In this document: one piece after another, positions 32,032-39,404 of the stretch
Position numbering within the stretch: position 1 is the stretch's first letter
Layout of the letters: each line of letters begins with the position of its first letter
DNA from: Actinomycetota bacterium
Lineage (GTDB): Bacteria; Actinomycetota; Actinomycetes; Streptosporangiales; Streptosporangiaceae
Direction: 5' to 3'
Length of the DNA stretch: 39,404 nucleotides
Assembly: GCA_027314595.1 (NCBI GenBank)
Contig: DAHVAN010000358.1
Location: 1-39,404 of the forward strand
The notes under the pieces: model-generated
The model's input: the letters and a program-made list of their open reading frames with translations, nothing else
Database searches by the model: none
Told to the model about the DNA's origin: nothing
Position numbers and translations under genes: made by a program

Positions 32032-33837
32032 GTGGACAGCCGGGAACTGGCCGAACGCGCCGCCGCGATGGGCGTGGCGGTCAACTACTGGGACTGGCAG
32101 GGGCGCGGGGTCACCGTTCCCGACGAGACCCTTCGCGCCATCCTCGCCGCGCTCGGCGACCCCCCGCCGCCCCGCAAGCCGCCGGAGTTCGCGGCGCCGG
32201 GCCTGGCGGTCCGCGTGCCAGGCCGCCGCGCGTGGGGGTTCACCGTGCAGCTGTACTCGCTGCGTTCCCGGGCCTCCTGGGGCCATGGCGACCTGAGGGA
32301 CCTGGCTGACCTGGCCGCCTGGTCGGCGCGTGCGCTCGGCGCCGGATTCGTGCTCGTCAATCCGCTGCACGCGGCCGAACCGGCGCCTCCCGTCAGCCCG
32401 TCGCCGTACCTGCCGATGAGCCGCCGCTGGGTGAGCCCGCTCTACCTGCGCGTCGAAGACATCCCGGAATACGAGAACCTTCATCATCCCGAACGGGCCC
32501 TGCTGACTGCCCTGGCCGCCCCGCTTCGCGCCGCGAGCGCCACTGCCGCGCTCATCGACAGGGACGCGGTCTGGAGCGCCAAGCGCGCCGCGCTCGAGAT
32601 CATCAGGAAGGTTCCGCTGAGCGCGGCCAGGCAGGCGTCGCTTGACGCCTATCGCGTCCGGCAAGGGCGGCCGCTAGACGACTGGGCGACCTGGTGCGCG
32701 ATCGCCGAGCTGCGCGGGCCCGACTTCCGTGCCTGGCCGCCCCGGCTGCGCGACCCGCGGTCGGCGGAGGTGCACGTGCTGCGCGGTTCGGTCGCCGGGC
32801 GGGCCGAGTTCCACGTCTGGGTGCAGTGGCTCGTCGCGTCACAGGTAGCCGCCGCGCAGCGGGCCGCGCTCGCGGCCGGGATGGAGATAGGCATCGTCCA
32901 CGACCTGGCGGTCGGCGCGCACCCGGGTGGCGCGGACTCCTGGGCCGGGCGGGGCGTGTTCGCCGAGGGGATCAGCGTCGGCGCGCCGCCCGACGAGTTC
33001 AACCAGCGCGGCCAGGACTGGACGCTGCCGCCGTGGCATCCGGGCCAGCTGGCCGCGCGGGACTACCAGCCGCTCGCGGACCTGATGGGGGCGACGGCCG
33101 ACGCGGGCGGCGGGCTGCGGGTCGACCACGTCATGGGGCTGACCAGGCTGTGGTGGATCCCCTCGGGAATGTCGCCGGCGCAGGGCGGCTACGTGCGCTA
33201 CGACGCGGACGCCACGCTGGGCGTGCTCGCCGCCACGACATCGCGGTCCGGCGTGGTCGCGATCGGCGAGGACCTGGGCACGGTCGAGCCGTGGGTCCGG
33301 GAAGCCCTCGCCGCCCGCGGGGTGCTCGGCACGTCGATGCTGTGGTTCGAGCGGGGATGGGACGGCCTGCCGCTGGCGCCCGGGCTCTGGCGGCGCGGCT
33401 GCCTGGCCACGGTGTCCACCCATGACATGGCGCCGGCCGCGGCGTTCCTCACCGGTTCGCAGGTGAGCGACCGGGCCAGGCTCGGCCTGCTGACACGTCC
33501 GGAATCCGACGAGCGGGCCGGCGCCGCCCGGGCGGTCGGCGCCTGGATCGAGGCGCTGACCGGCCAGGGCCTGCTGACGGCCGGCGTCAGGCCGGACCCG
33601 GGCGCCTTCACCGCGGCGCTGTACGGGTACCTGGCGAGGACGCCGGCCCTGCTGATCGGCGTGTCCCTCGCCGAGGCGGCGGGCGAGCGACGCTCGCAGA
33701 ACGTGCCCGGCACCGTCGATGAGTACCCGAACTGGCGCCTGCCCCTGTGCGGCCCGGACGGCGCGCCCGTCCTGCTCGAGGACCTCCCGTCAAGCGCCCT
33801 GGTCCACGAGGTAGTCCGCGCCGCGCGCGGCGCCTGA
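32032..33837 (+). CDS. malQ: 4-alpha-glucanotransferase (amylomaltase)
   Basis: About 601 residues from the GTG at 32032 (VDSRELAERAAAMGVAVNYW; another GTG at 32014 is possible). This GH77 enzyme transfers alpha-1,4-glucan segments between malto-oligosaccharides. Catalytic segments are present: nucleophile Asp in GGLRVDHVMGLTRLWW, acid/base Glu in VVAIGEDLGTV and stabilising Asp in VSTHDMAP. Other family parts are GFTVQLYSLRSRASWGHGDL, PSPYLPMSRRWVSPLYL and QNVPGTVDEYPNWRLPL. It is slightly shorter than the longest actinobacterial MalQ proteins, which carry an N-terminal extension. It is divergent from the hydratase gene. Confidence 0.95.
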   Translation: MDSRELAERAAAMGVAVNYWDWQGRGVTVPDETLRAILAALGDPPPPRKPPEFAAPGLAVRVPGRRAWGFTVQLYSLRSRASWGHGDLRDLADLAAWSARALGAGFVLVNPLHAAEPAPPVSPSPYLPMSRRWVSPLYLRVEDIPEYENLHHPERALLTALAAPLRAASATAALIDRDAVWSAKRAALEIIRKVPLSAARQASLDAYRVRQGRPLDDWATWCAIAELRGPDFRAWPPRLRDPRSAEVHVLRGSVAGRAEFHVWVQWLVASQVAAAQRAALAAGMEIGIVHDLAVGAHPGGADSWAGRGVFAEGISVGAPPDEFNQRGQDWTLPPWHPGQLAARDYQPLADLMGATADAGGGLRVDHVMGLTRLWWIPSGMSPAQGGYVRYDADATLGVLAATTSRSGVVAIGEDLGTVEPWVREALAARGVLGTSMLWFERGWDGLPLAPGLWRRGCLATVSTHDMAPAAAFLTGSQVSDRARLGLLTRPESDERAGAARAVGAWIEALTGQGLLTAGVRPDPGAFTAALYGYLARTPALLIGVSLAEAAGERRSQNVPGTVDEYPNWRLPLCGPDGAPVLLEDLPSSALVHEVVRAARGA

Positions 33838-33855
33838 GGCGGCCTTCGGCCCCCG

Positions 33856-34102
33856 GTCTTGCCGCGGTCGCGGCGGCGCGCCGCTGTACCGCTTCGGCGA
33901 CTACGGCACGCACGTCGTCCAGCGACGTAAACGCATGCGTGGCCGGCAGGACTTTCTGCCACGGCCCGCCGGGCGCGATCCGTCTCGCCACGGTCGCAGG
34001 CGGAATCCCGCACTCGAGCGCCTGCGCGCGGGTGATGACGTCGAACTGGGAGCGAAGGACCTGACGCAACTGGTCTGTGTCATATGCGGTTAGCTTAGCC
34101 AT
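33856..34102 (-). pseudogene. AbiEi-type antitoxin-domain protein with internal deletion
   Basis: The frame begins MAKLTAYDTDQLRQVLRSQF, then DVITRAQALECGIPPATVAR and GGPWQKVLP. This is the winged-helix N-terminus found on many actinobacterial AbiEi-like antitoxin-domain proteins. It then jumps to ATHAFTSLDDVRAVVAEAVQ, which looks like a segment normally found around 100 or more residues further on. Afterwards the frame enters low-complexity Arg-rich sequence antisense to malQ. The middle and end of the gene seem deleted. Full-length relatives are about 300 residues. No toxin partner is present. Confidence 0.65.
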
Positions 34103-34363
34103 GGCGACAGACTGTCATTAGGGTACGACAAAACGCCCAAATCGCGGAGCGGGGCAGCATGACCATCGAGGTGGGTGGCCCACCGCTCTCAACTTGCGAG
34201 ATGTGGGGGCCACCGCGCTCGCCGGGGAGGGGGCGGGATCGGGCGGGATCGCTTACCCGGCCGGCGCTGGGGGGTGGTGAACGTGGAAAGATCGGGATTG
34301 GCATAAATGCTTCACCCATGGGCAGCCCGGTACCGGGCAGGAAACTCGACGAGGGGAGACGAC
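34103..34363. other. Intergenic region upstream of pgi
   Basis: No gene seen. It includes a small hairpin GGTGGG-TGG-CCCACC (about 34169-34183), a G-rich stretch and the pgi leader with its ribosome-binding site. The promoter of the pgi-gnd-zwf operon should lie here, but I cannot pick convincing boxes. Confidence 0.45.
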
Positions 34364-35995
34364 ATGCCGGCGACTGCGCTGCGGGAGCGCAAGGCATGGC
34401 AGGCACTGGAGCGCCACTACGCCGAGATCCGCGAGCTGCACCTGCGCGACCTGTTCGCCGCGGACCCGGGGCGCGGCGAGCGGCTGACCGCGCAGGCCGC
34501 GGGCATCTACCTCGACTACTCGAAGAACCGCGTCACCGACGAGACGATGCGGCTGCTCCTTGAGCTCGCGGCCGAGTCGGGGTTGGCGGAGCGGCGGGAC
34601 GCGATGTTCCGCGGCGAGCACATCAACGTCTCGGAAGACCGCGCGGTCTTGCACGTGGCGCTGCGCATGCCGGCCACCGCGTCGCTGACCGTCGACGGCC
34701 AGGACGTCGTCAAGGACGTGCACGCGGTGCTCGGGCGGATGCGCGAGTTCGCGACGCGCGTGCGGTCCGGCGAGTTCAAGGGCTACACCGGCAAGCCGGT
34801 CAGGAACGTCGTCAACATCGGGATCGGCGGCTCCGACCTCGGCCCCGTCATGGCGTATGAGGCGCTGCGGCATTACTGCACACGTGAAATCACCGTCCGT
34901 TTCGTATCGAATGTCGATTCCACCGACTTCGCCGAGTCAGTCAGGGACCTCAGCCCGGACGAGACCCTCTTCATCATTTCCTCCAAGACGTTCGGCACGC
35001 TCGAGACGCTTGCCAACGCCACGTCGGCCCGGGACTGGGTGGTGTCCGCGCTCGGCTCGCCCGACGCGGTGGCGAACCACTTCGTGGCGGTCTCCACGAA
35101 CGCGGAGCGGGTGCGGGCCTTCGGCATCGACACCGCGAACATGTTCGGCTTCTGGGACTGGGTCGGCGGGCGCTATTCGATGGACTCGGCCATCGGCCTG
35201 TCGACGATGATCGCGCTCGGGCCGGAGATGTTCGGCGAACTGCTCGCCGGGTTCCACGACATGGACGAGCACTTCCGCACCGCGCCGCTGGAGGCCAGCC
35301 TGCCGGTGCTGATGGGCGTGCTCGCGGTGTGGTACAGGGACTTCTTCGGCGCGCAGACATTCGGGGTGATGCCGTACGAGCAGTACATGAAGCGGTTCCC
35401 CGCCTACCTGCAGCAGCTCACCATGGAGTCCAACGGCAAGCACGTCACGCTGTCAGGGAGCCGCGTGGACTACGACACGGGCGCCGTGTTCTGGGGTGAG
35501 CCGGGCACCAACGGACAGCACAGCTTCTACCAGCTCATCCACCAGGGCACCGCGCTGATCCCCGTCGACCTGATCGGGTTCGCTCGATCGCTGAACCCCA
35601 TCAGGGACCAGCACGACCTGCTCTCGTCCAACGTGTTCGCCCAGGCCGCCGCCCTGGCGTTCGGGAAGACCGAGTCGCAGGTCCGCGCGGAGGGGACTCC
35701 CGACGCCGTGGTGCCGCACCGGGTAATGGAGGGCAACCGGCCGACGAACACGCTGCTGTGCGAGGTCCTCACGCCGCGCCTGCTCGGATCGCTGGTCGCG
35801 CTGTACGAGCACAGCGTGTTCACGCAGGGCGTCATCTGGGACATCGACTCCTTCGACCAGTGGGGCGTCGAGCTTGGCAAGGTGCTCGCCCAGCAGATCA
35901 TCCCCGAGCTGACCTCTTCCGCCGAGCCGGCGCTCGCGCACGACTCCTCGACGAACACGCTGATCCGCCGCTACCGCTCACTCAAGGGGGCGTGA
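34364..35995 (+). CDS. pgi: Glucose-6-phosphate isomerase
   Basis: A 543-residue protein from the ATG at 34364 (GAGGGGAGA seven bases upstream). It interconverts glucose 6-phosphate and fructose 6-phosphate. Conserved parts: [105 protein letters not shown] and [17 protein letters not shown]. Length is normal for the bacterial family. It is the first gene of an operon with gnd (nine-base gap) and zwf (GTGA overlap), linking glycolysis to the pentose phosphate pathway. Confidence 0.97.
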   Translation: MPATALRERKAWQALERHYAEIRELHLRDLFAADPGRGERLTAQAAGIYLDYSKNRVTDETMRLLLELAAESGLAERRDAMFRGEHINVSEDRAVLHVALRMPATASLTVDGQDVVKDVHAVLGRMREFATRVRSGEFKGYTGKPVRNVVNIGIGGSDLGPVMAYEALRHYCTREITVRFVSNVDSTDFAESVRDLSPDETLFIISSKTFGTLETLANATSARDWVVSALGSPDAVANHFVAVSTNAERVRAFGIDTANMFGFWDWVGGRYSMDSAIGLSTMIALGPEMFGELLAGFHDMDEHFRTAPLEASLPVLMGVLAVWYRDFFGAQTFGVMPYEQYMKRFPAYLQQLTMESNGKHVTLSGSRVDYDTGAVFWGEPGTNGQHSFYQLIHQGTALIPVDLIGFARSLNPIRDQHDLLSSNVFAQAAALAFGKTESQVRAEGTPDAVVPHRVMEGNRPTNTLLCEVLTPRLLGSLVALYEHSVFTQGVIWDIDSFDQWGVELGKVLAQQIIPELTSSAEPALAHDSSTNTLIRRYRSLKGA

Positions 35996-36004
35996 TTTTT
36001 CGCC

Positions 36005-37033
36005 ATGGCAACTGACAAGCCGATGCAACTCGGAATGATCGGGCTCGGCCGGATGGGGGCCAACCTGGTCCGCCGGCTGATGCGCGACGGCCACCGGTGC
36101 GTGGCCTACGACAGGAACCTCGACGCGGTCAAGGCGCTCGCGTCCGAGGGCGCGGAGGGCGCCTCGTCGCTGGCCGAGTTCGTGAAGAAGCTGCAGCGAC
36201 CGCGATCCGCCTGGATCATGGTGCCGGCCGGGGTCGTCGACTCGACCCTGGAGGAGCTTGTGCCGCTGCTCGACGCCGACGACGTGGTAATCGACGGCGG
36301 CAACTCGTACTACCGCGACGACATCACCAGGTCGGCCGCCTTGCGGCAGAAGGGCATCCACTACCTGGACGTCGGCACCAGCGGCGGCGTGTGGGGGCTC
36401 GAGCGCGGGTACTGCCTGATGATCGGCGGGGACTACGAGGCCGTGGCGCGGCTCGACCCGCTGTTCCGCACGATCGCGCCTGGCGAGGGCGCCGTGGAGA
36501 CGACGCCCTGGCGGCCCGCCGGGGGCACGGCGTCGCAGGGGTACCTGCACTGCGGGCCGTCAGGTGCCGGGCACTTCGTCAAGATGGTGCACAACGGCGT
36601 CGAGTACGGCATGATGGCCGCGATCGCCGAGGGCCTTTCCATCATCAGGTACGCCGACGTGGGCCTGCACCAGGACGAGATCGACGCGGAGACCACGCCG
36701 CTGCGGGCTCCCGAGGCGTACCAGTACGAGATCAACGTCGCCGACGTGGCCGAGGTGTGGCGGCGCGGCTCCGTGGTCAGCTCCTGGCTGGTCGACCTGA
36801 CCGCCGCCGCGTTCGCCAGGTCGCCCGAGCTCAAGGACTTCAGCGGCCACGTGTCCGACTCCGGCGAGGGCCGCTGGACCGTGCTCGCCGCCGTCGACGA
36901 GGGCGTGCCCGCGCCGGTGATCTCCGCCTCGCTGTACCAGCGGTTCGAGTCGCGGGACAACGGCGCGTTCACCGGGAAGATACTGTCCGCGCTGCGCTCG
37001 GAGTTCGGCGGCCACGCGGAGAAGAAGAAGTGA
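36005..37033 (+). CDS. gnd: 6-phosphogluconate dehydrogenase, decarboxylating (short form)
   Basis: A 342-residue protein with the N-terminal NAD(P)-binding motif LGMIGLGRMGANLVRRLMRD. The segment GTSGGVWGLERGYCLMIGG follows, then the catalytic-lysine region CGPSGAGHFVKMVHNGVEYG and the C-terminal helical part (AEVWRRGSVVSSWLVDLTA, YQRFESRDNGAFTGKI). It oxidatively decarboxylates 6-phosphogluconate to ribulose 5-phosphate. The length fits the short class, which in several bacteria prefers NAD+, rather than the 470-residue class. Cofactor preference here is not proven. It lies between pgi and zwf. Confidence 0.94.
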   Translation: MATDKPMQLGMIGLGRMGANLVRRLMRDGHRCVAYDRNLDAVKALASEGAEGASSLAEFVKKLQRPRSAWIMVPAGVVDSTLEELVPLLDADDVVIDGGNSYYRDDITRSAALRQKGIHYLDVGTSGGVWGLERGYCLMIGGDYEAVARLDPLFRTIAPGEGAVETTPWRPAGGTASQGYLHCGPSGAGHFVKMVHNGVEYGMMAAIAEGLSIIRYADVGLHQDEIDAETTPLRAPEAYQYEINVADVAEVWRRGSVVSSWLVDLTAAAFARSPELKDFSGHVSDSGEGRWTVLAAVDEGVPAPVISASLYQRFESRDNGAFTGKILSALRSEFGGHAEKKK

Positions 37034-38490
37034 GCACGGCACGGCATACCGGCCCGCGGCCGGGCAACCACGTCATCGTGCTGTTCGGCGCGACGGGAGA
37101 CCTCGCCAAGCGCAAGCTTCTGCCCGGGCTTTTCCACCTGTCGGTCGCGGGCCTGCTGCCCGACAACTACCGGATCATCGGAACGGCGCCGCCGGAGTTC
37201 GCCATGTCCGACGCCGACTTCGCCGCGCACGCGGAGTCCGCGTGCGAGCAGTTCTGCCGGACCAAGCCGGCCGGTGACGCGTGGCGGGACTTCGCGTCCC
37301 GCCTGTCGTTCGGCGTCGCGTCGCCGGAGGACCCGTCGCCCCTGGTGTCCGCCGTCGAGGCGGCCGAGAAGGCGATCGGCGCCGCCGGTTCGGGTCCGGG
37401 TTCCGTGGGGCGGCTGTTCCACCTGGCGGTGCCGCCGGCGGCCTTCGGGTCTGTGGTCGGGATGCTCGGCTCTTCGGGGCTTTCCAAGGGCGACGCGCGG
37501 GTGATCATCGAGAAGCCGTTCGGCGTGGATCTCGATTCGGCCCGTGCGCTGAACGACACGGTGCACGCCGTGTTCGACGAGTCGCGCGTGTTCAGGATCG
37601 ACCATTTCCTTGGCAAGGAGTCGGTCGACAACATCCTCGCGTTCCGGTTCGCCAACGGCCTGTTCGAGCCGATCTGGAACCGCGACCACATCAGGTACGT
37701 GCAGATCGACGTGCCCGAGACGCTGTCCATCGAGGGCCGGGCCGCGTTCTACGACGCCACCGGGGCCTACCGGGACATGGTGGTCACCCACCTGTTCCAG
37801 GTGCTCGGCTTCGTCGCCATGGAGCCGCCGACGTCGCTGGCCGCCAAGCCGCTGCGGGACGAGAAGGGCAAGGTGTTCGACGCGCTGAAGCCAATCGACG
37901 TGCGGCACGTGGTGCGCGGGCAGTACGCCGGCTATCGCTCCTCGCCCGGCGTCAATCCCCGCTCCGACACCGAGACGATGGTGGCGGTCCGCGTGGAGGT
38001 CGAGAACTGGCGGTGGCACGGCGTGCCGTTCTACCTGCGCTCGGGCAAGTCCCTGGCAGCGGGCCGCCAGGTCGTGACGCTCGGCTTCCGCGAGCCGCCG
38101 CTGCGGATGTTCCGCGCCCACAGGCATGACGCGCCGATGGGACGGGTCAACGAGATCGTGATCGACTTCGCCGACCCGGGCTCGATCAAGATCGAGTTCA
38201 TGGCGAAGAAGCCGGGGCCGGAGATGACCCTCGGCGCGACGGAGATGAAGTTCAGCTACGACGACTCGTTCGCCCAGGCGAACGCGCTCGAGGGCTACGA
38301 ACGGCTGATCCTGCTCGCCATGCTGGGCGACCAGTCCCTGTTCACCCGGGCCGACGGGATCGAGCGGGTCTGGGAGATCTCCGAGCAACTGCTCACCGCG
38401 CCGCCTCCGGTGGAGGAATACGCGCCTGGCACATGGGGCCCGCCCAGCGTGGACAAGCTGATCGCGCCGCACCGGTGGTACCTGCACTAG
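37030..38490 (+). CDS. zwf: Glucose-6-phosphate 1-dehydrogenase
   Basis: A 486-residue protein from the GTG at 37030, overlapping the gnd stop as GTGA. It has the NADP-binding site VIVLFGATGDLAKRKLLPGL, VIIEKPFGVDLDSA, and the active-site signature RIDHFLGKESVDNILAFRF. Other conserved segments are IRYVQIDVPETLSIEGRA, YDATGAYRDMVVTHLFQVL, VPFYLRSGKSLAAGRQ and the C-terminal RWYLH. It catalyses the first step of the oxidative pentose phosphate pathway. In many actinobacteria zwf is followed by opcA, but here the operon ends and the downstream DNA is non-coding or decayed. Confidence 0.97.
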   Translation: MSTARHTGPRPGNHVIVLFGATGDLAKRKLLPGLFHLSVAGLLPDNYRIIGTAPPEFAMSDADFAAHAESACEQFCRTKPAGDAWRDFASRLSFGVASPEDPSPLVSAVEAAEKAIGAAGSGPGSVGRLFHLAVPPAAFGSVVGMLGSSGLSKGDARVIIEKPFGVDLDSARALNDTVHAVFDESRVFRIDHFLGKESVDNILAFRFANGLFEPIWNRDHIRYVQIDVPETLSIEGRAAFYDATGAYRDMVVTHLFQVLGFVAMEPPTSLAAKPLRDEKGKVFDALKPIDVRHVVRGQYAGYRSSPGVNPRSDTETMVAVRVEVENWRWHGVPFYLRSGKSLAAGRQVVTLGFREPPLRMFRAHRHDAPMGRVNEIVIDFADPGSIKIEFMAKKPGPEMTLGATEMKFSYDDSFAQANALEGYERLILLAMLGDQSLFTRADGIERVWEISEQLLTAPPPVEEYAPGTWGPPSVDKLIAPHRWYLH

Positions 38491-38500
38491 CCCTGAGCCG

Positions 38501-38520
38501 GCCCGCGGGTTCCTGCGGGC
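38501..38520 (+). terminator. Terminator-like hairpin after zwf
   Basis: GCCCGC (38501-38506) and GCGGGC (38515-38520) with an eight-base loop, 10 bases after the zwf stop. There is no T-run. Confidence 0.5.
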
Positions 38521-38644
38521 TGTGCCATCACAGGGATTGAAAGGCCGGGGTCTTGGATCCCGTCGCGCCACCCCTGACTGGTCCGCGTGCCGGGGGGGGA
38601 TCCGGGCGTCACCTCAGTTGGTTGCCCGCGTGTGGAATCGGTAA

Positions 38645-38965
38645 CCCCCTGATGGGTACCTGCTGCGGCTCCGGCCCGCGGCAGCGGGCCTCCTCGGCGC
38701 GATCGCCGGACTGTCGGATCTGGACATCGGCTACCGGCCCCGGGACTGGCCGGCCGCGTTCGCCGGCGATTACCCCGGCCGCGCGGTGACCGCGCTCAGG
38801 GGTCACGCGGAATGGCCGGGGGCAGTCCGCATGGGAGCCGCCGGCACCGGCCGGGTCCATGAGGCCGGTGATATCACTGCGGCGTCCCCGGTCATCGCAG
38901 GCCCGGAATACGCGCTCCTGGCCCGGCTCCCCGGACGATCCGGCGGCGGCGGGCTGTCCCCGTGA
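38645..38965 (+). other. Open coding-like stretch without a start
   Basis: This frame is open for 106 codons between a TAA at 38642-38644 and a TGA at 38963-38965. It has protein-like composition (LSDLDIGYRPRDWPAAFAGD, AGDITAASPVIAGPEYALLA), but has no ATG/GTG/TTG with a ribosome-binding site near its beginning. It may be an interior fragment of a dead gene. I do not recognise it. The rest of 38521-39178 shows nothing I can support. Confidence 0.3.
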
Positions 38966-39178
38966 GCAGAACGGCCCGCTGCCGCAGGTCCCCCGCTCTG
39001 GGCGGCATAGCCCATCCTGGTCCTCAGGGCAGCCCCCCGCGAAGACCGCGGCACTCTTCAGTCCCTGGGCCGGCATGCCCGATCACGGGACCCTGCCGCG
39101 TATCTGCGGCTGGTAACGATGACCGCCCCTAACCTGCGTCCCGCGCGTCCCGCGCGAACCACTGGCTCGTGCCGCGTT

Positions 39179-39240
39179 CCGGGCCAGATGCGCGGCTGCC
39201 CCGGTCCTGCCGGGCCAGATGCGCAGGCGCCCCGGTCACG
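39179..39240. repeat. Tandem 31-bp near-duplicate
   Basis: GGGCCAGATGCGC occurs at 39181-39193 and again at 39212-39224, inside two roughly 31-base units. The duplication sits exactly where the IS630 remnant loses its similarity. Confidence 0.6.
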
Positions 39241-39243
39241 CGT

Positions 39244-39404
39244 GCCGCGCAGGGTGTACCGCACACCGAACAGCCGCCCGATCAGCGCGGTGACCCGGTC
39301 CAGCGTCCACCGCTGGCCCCCCGGCCAGCCCCAGGCGGCCGGGCCCTGATCCAGCCCGCCGCGCAGCCGGGAAAGCCGCGCCGGGCCGGGCCGCGCCGGG
39401 CCGC
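39244..39404 (-). pseudogene. IS630-type transposase remnant
   Basis: Entering from the right edge, the minus-strand frame reads ARLSRLRGGLDQGPAAWGW, then GQRWTLDRVTALIGRLFGVR and YTLRG. This is the winged-helix DNA-binding segment of IS630-family transposases (usual form GPAAHGW..QRWTL.R...LI...F.V.YT). After TLRG at 39244 the similarity ends abruptly and the frame runs through tandem repeats to a stop at about 39058. The catalytic DDE domain is absent. The beginning of the gene lies outside the window. Confidence 0.72.

Noticed and set aside
38533-38542. GGGATTGAAA, reminiscent of the end of some CRISPR repeats
   Set aside because: Only a single occurrence, with no spaced copies and no cas genes in the window.
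36433-38571. A 712-codon open frame on the minus strand opposite gnd and zwf
   Set aside because: It is antisense to two unmistakable enzymes, is Arg/His/Pro-rich and has no domain. Long antisense frames are expected from GC-biased third positions.

Overview
The window is high-GC DNA (roughly 70% by eye) with strong GC bias at third codon positions, GTG/TTG starts, many 4-base ATGA/GTGA/TTGA overlaps and several leaderless-looking genes. Together with a conservon-type kinase/roadblock pair, a DUF397 remnant, an expansin-CBM2 protein and IclR/LacI/MarR/Lrp regulators, this points to a filamentous-type actinobacterium (Actinomycetota). A Streptosporangiales-like host is plausible, but the genus cannot be fixed from the sequence.

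Layout. 1-800: C-terminal scrap of an IS66-type transposase abutting a complete VapBC toxin-antitoxin pair with a readable leaderless promoter. 1330-3434: two small secreted-protein genes (one frameshifted, one apparently truncated), a SAM methyltransferase and a mini retropepsin-like protein. 3918-12446: a minus-strand block for peptide (or possibly oligosaccharide) use: an M29 aminopeptidase, a LacI-type regulator with a 12-bp palindromic operator, two permeases, two ATPases and a lipoprotein substrate-binding protein. 12725-14695: a frameshifted DUF1326 gene, a methyltransferase whose frame runs through the next gene, and a small zinc-ribbon-like membrane protein. 14887-18622: a secreted expansin-CBM2 protein, then a catabolic set (IclR regulator, alpha/beta hydrolase, truncated luciferase-like monooxygenase). 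18888-23830: a two-gene partial conservon (CvnA- and CvnB-like, no CvnC or CvnD) followed by a UDP-sulfoquinovose synthase-like epimerase. 23896-25780: 4-hydroxyphenylpyruvate dioxygenase divergent from an Lrp/AsnC regulator. 26007-27100: decayed surface-protein and DUF397 remnants around a MarR regulator. 27213-38490: central metabolism: fumarase, a flavoprotein disulfide reductase, a short-chain dehydrogenase, an enoyl-CoA hydratase/isomerase, 4-alpha-glucanotransferase and a pgi-gnd-zwf operon. 38491-39404: terminator-like hairpin, non-coding or decayed DNA and an IS630-type transposase remnant.

How it fits together. The functional core is ordinary heterotrophic metabolism: peptide uptake and hydrolysis, tyrosine catabolism via HPPD with fumarase nearby, malto-oligosaccharide use feeding glucose 6-phosphate into the pgi/zwf/gnd branch, and secreted cell-wall loosening. 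Layered on this is an unusually high load of broken genes (about ten in 39 kb) bounded by IS scraps, and a pair of inverted intergenic repeats (about 3583-3660 and 14735-14828) bracketing the transporter block. I see no convincing defence island or biosynthetic cluster. The most unusual items are the reduced conservon with its repeat-rich sensor linker and downstream 20-bp tandem repeats, the inverted stem-loop repeats, and the expansin. No tRNA, rRNA or CRISPR array was found.
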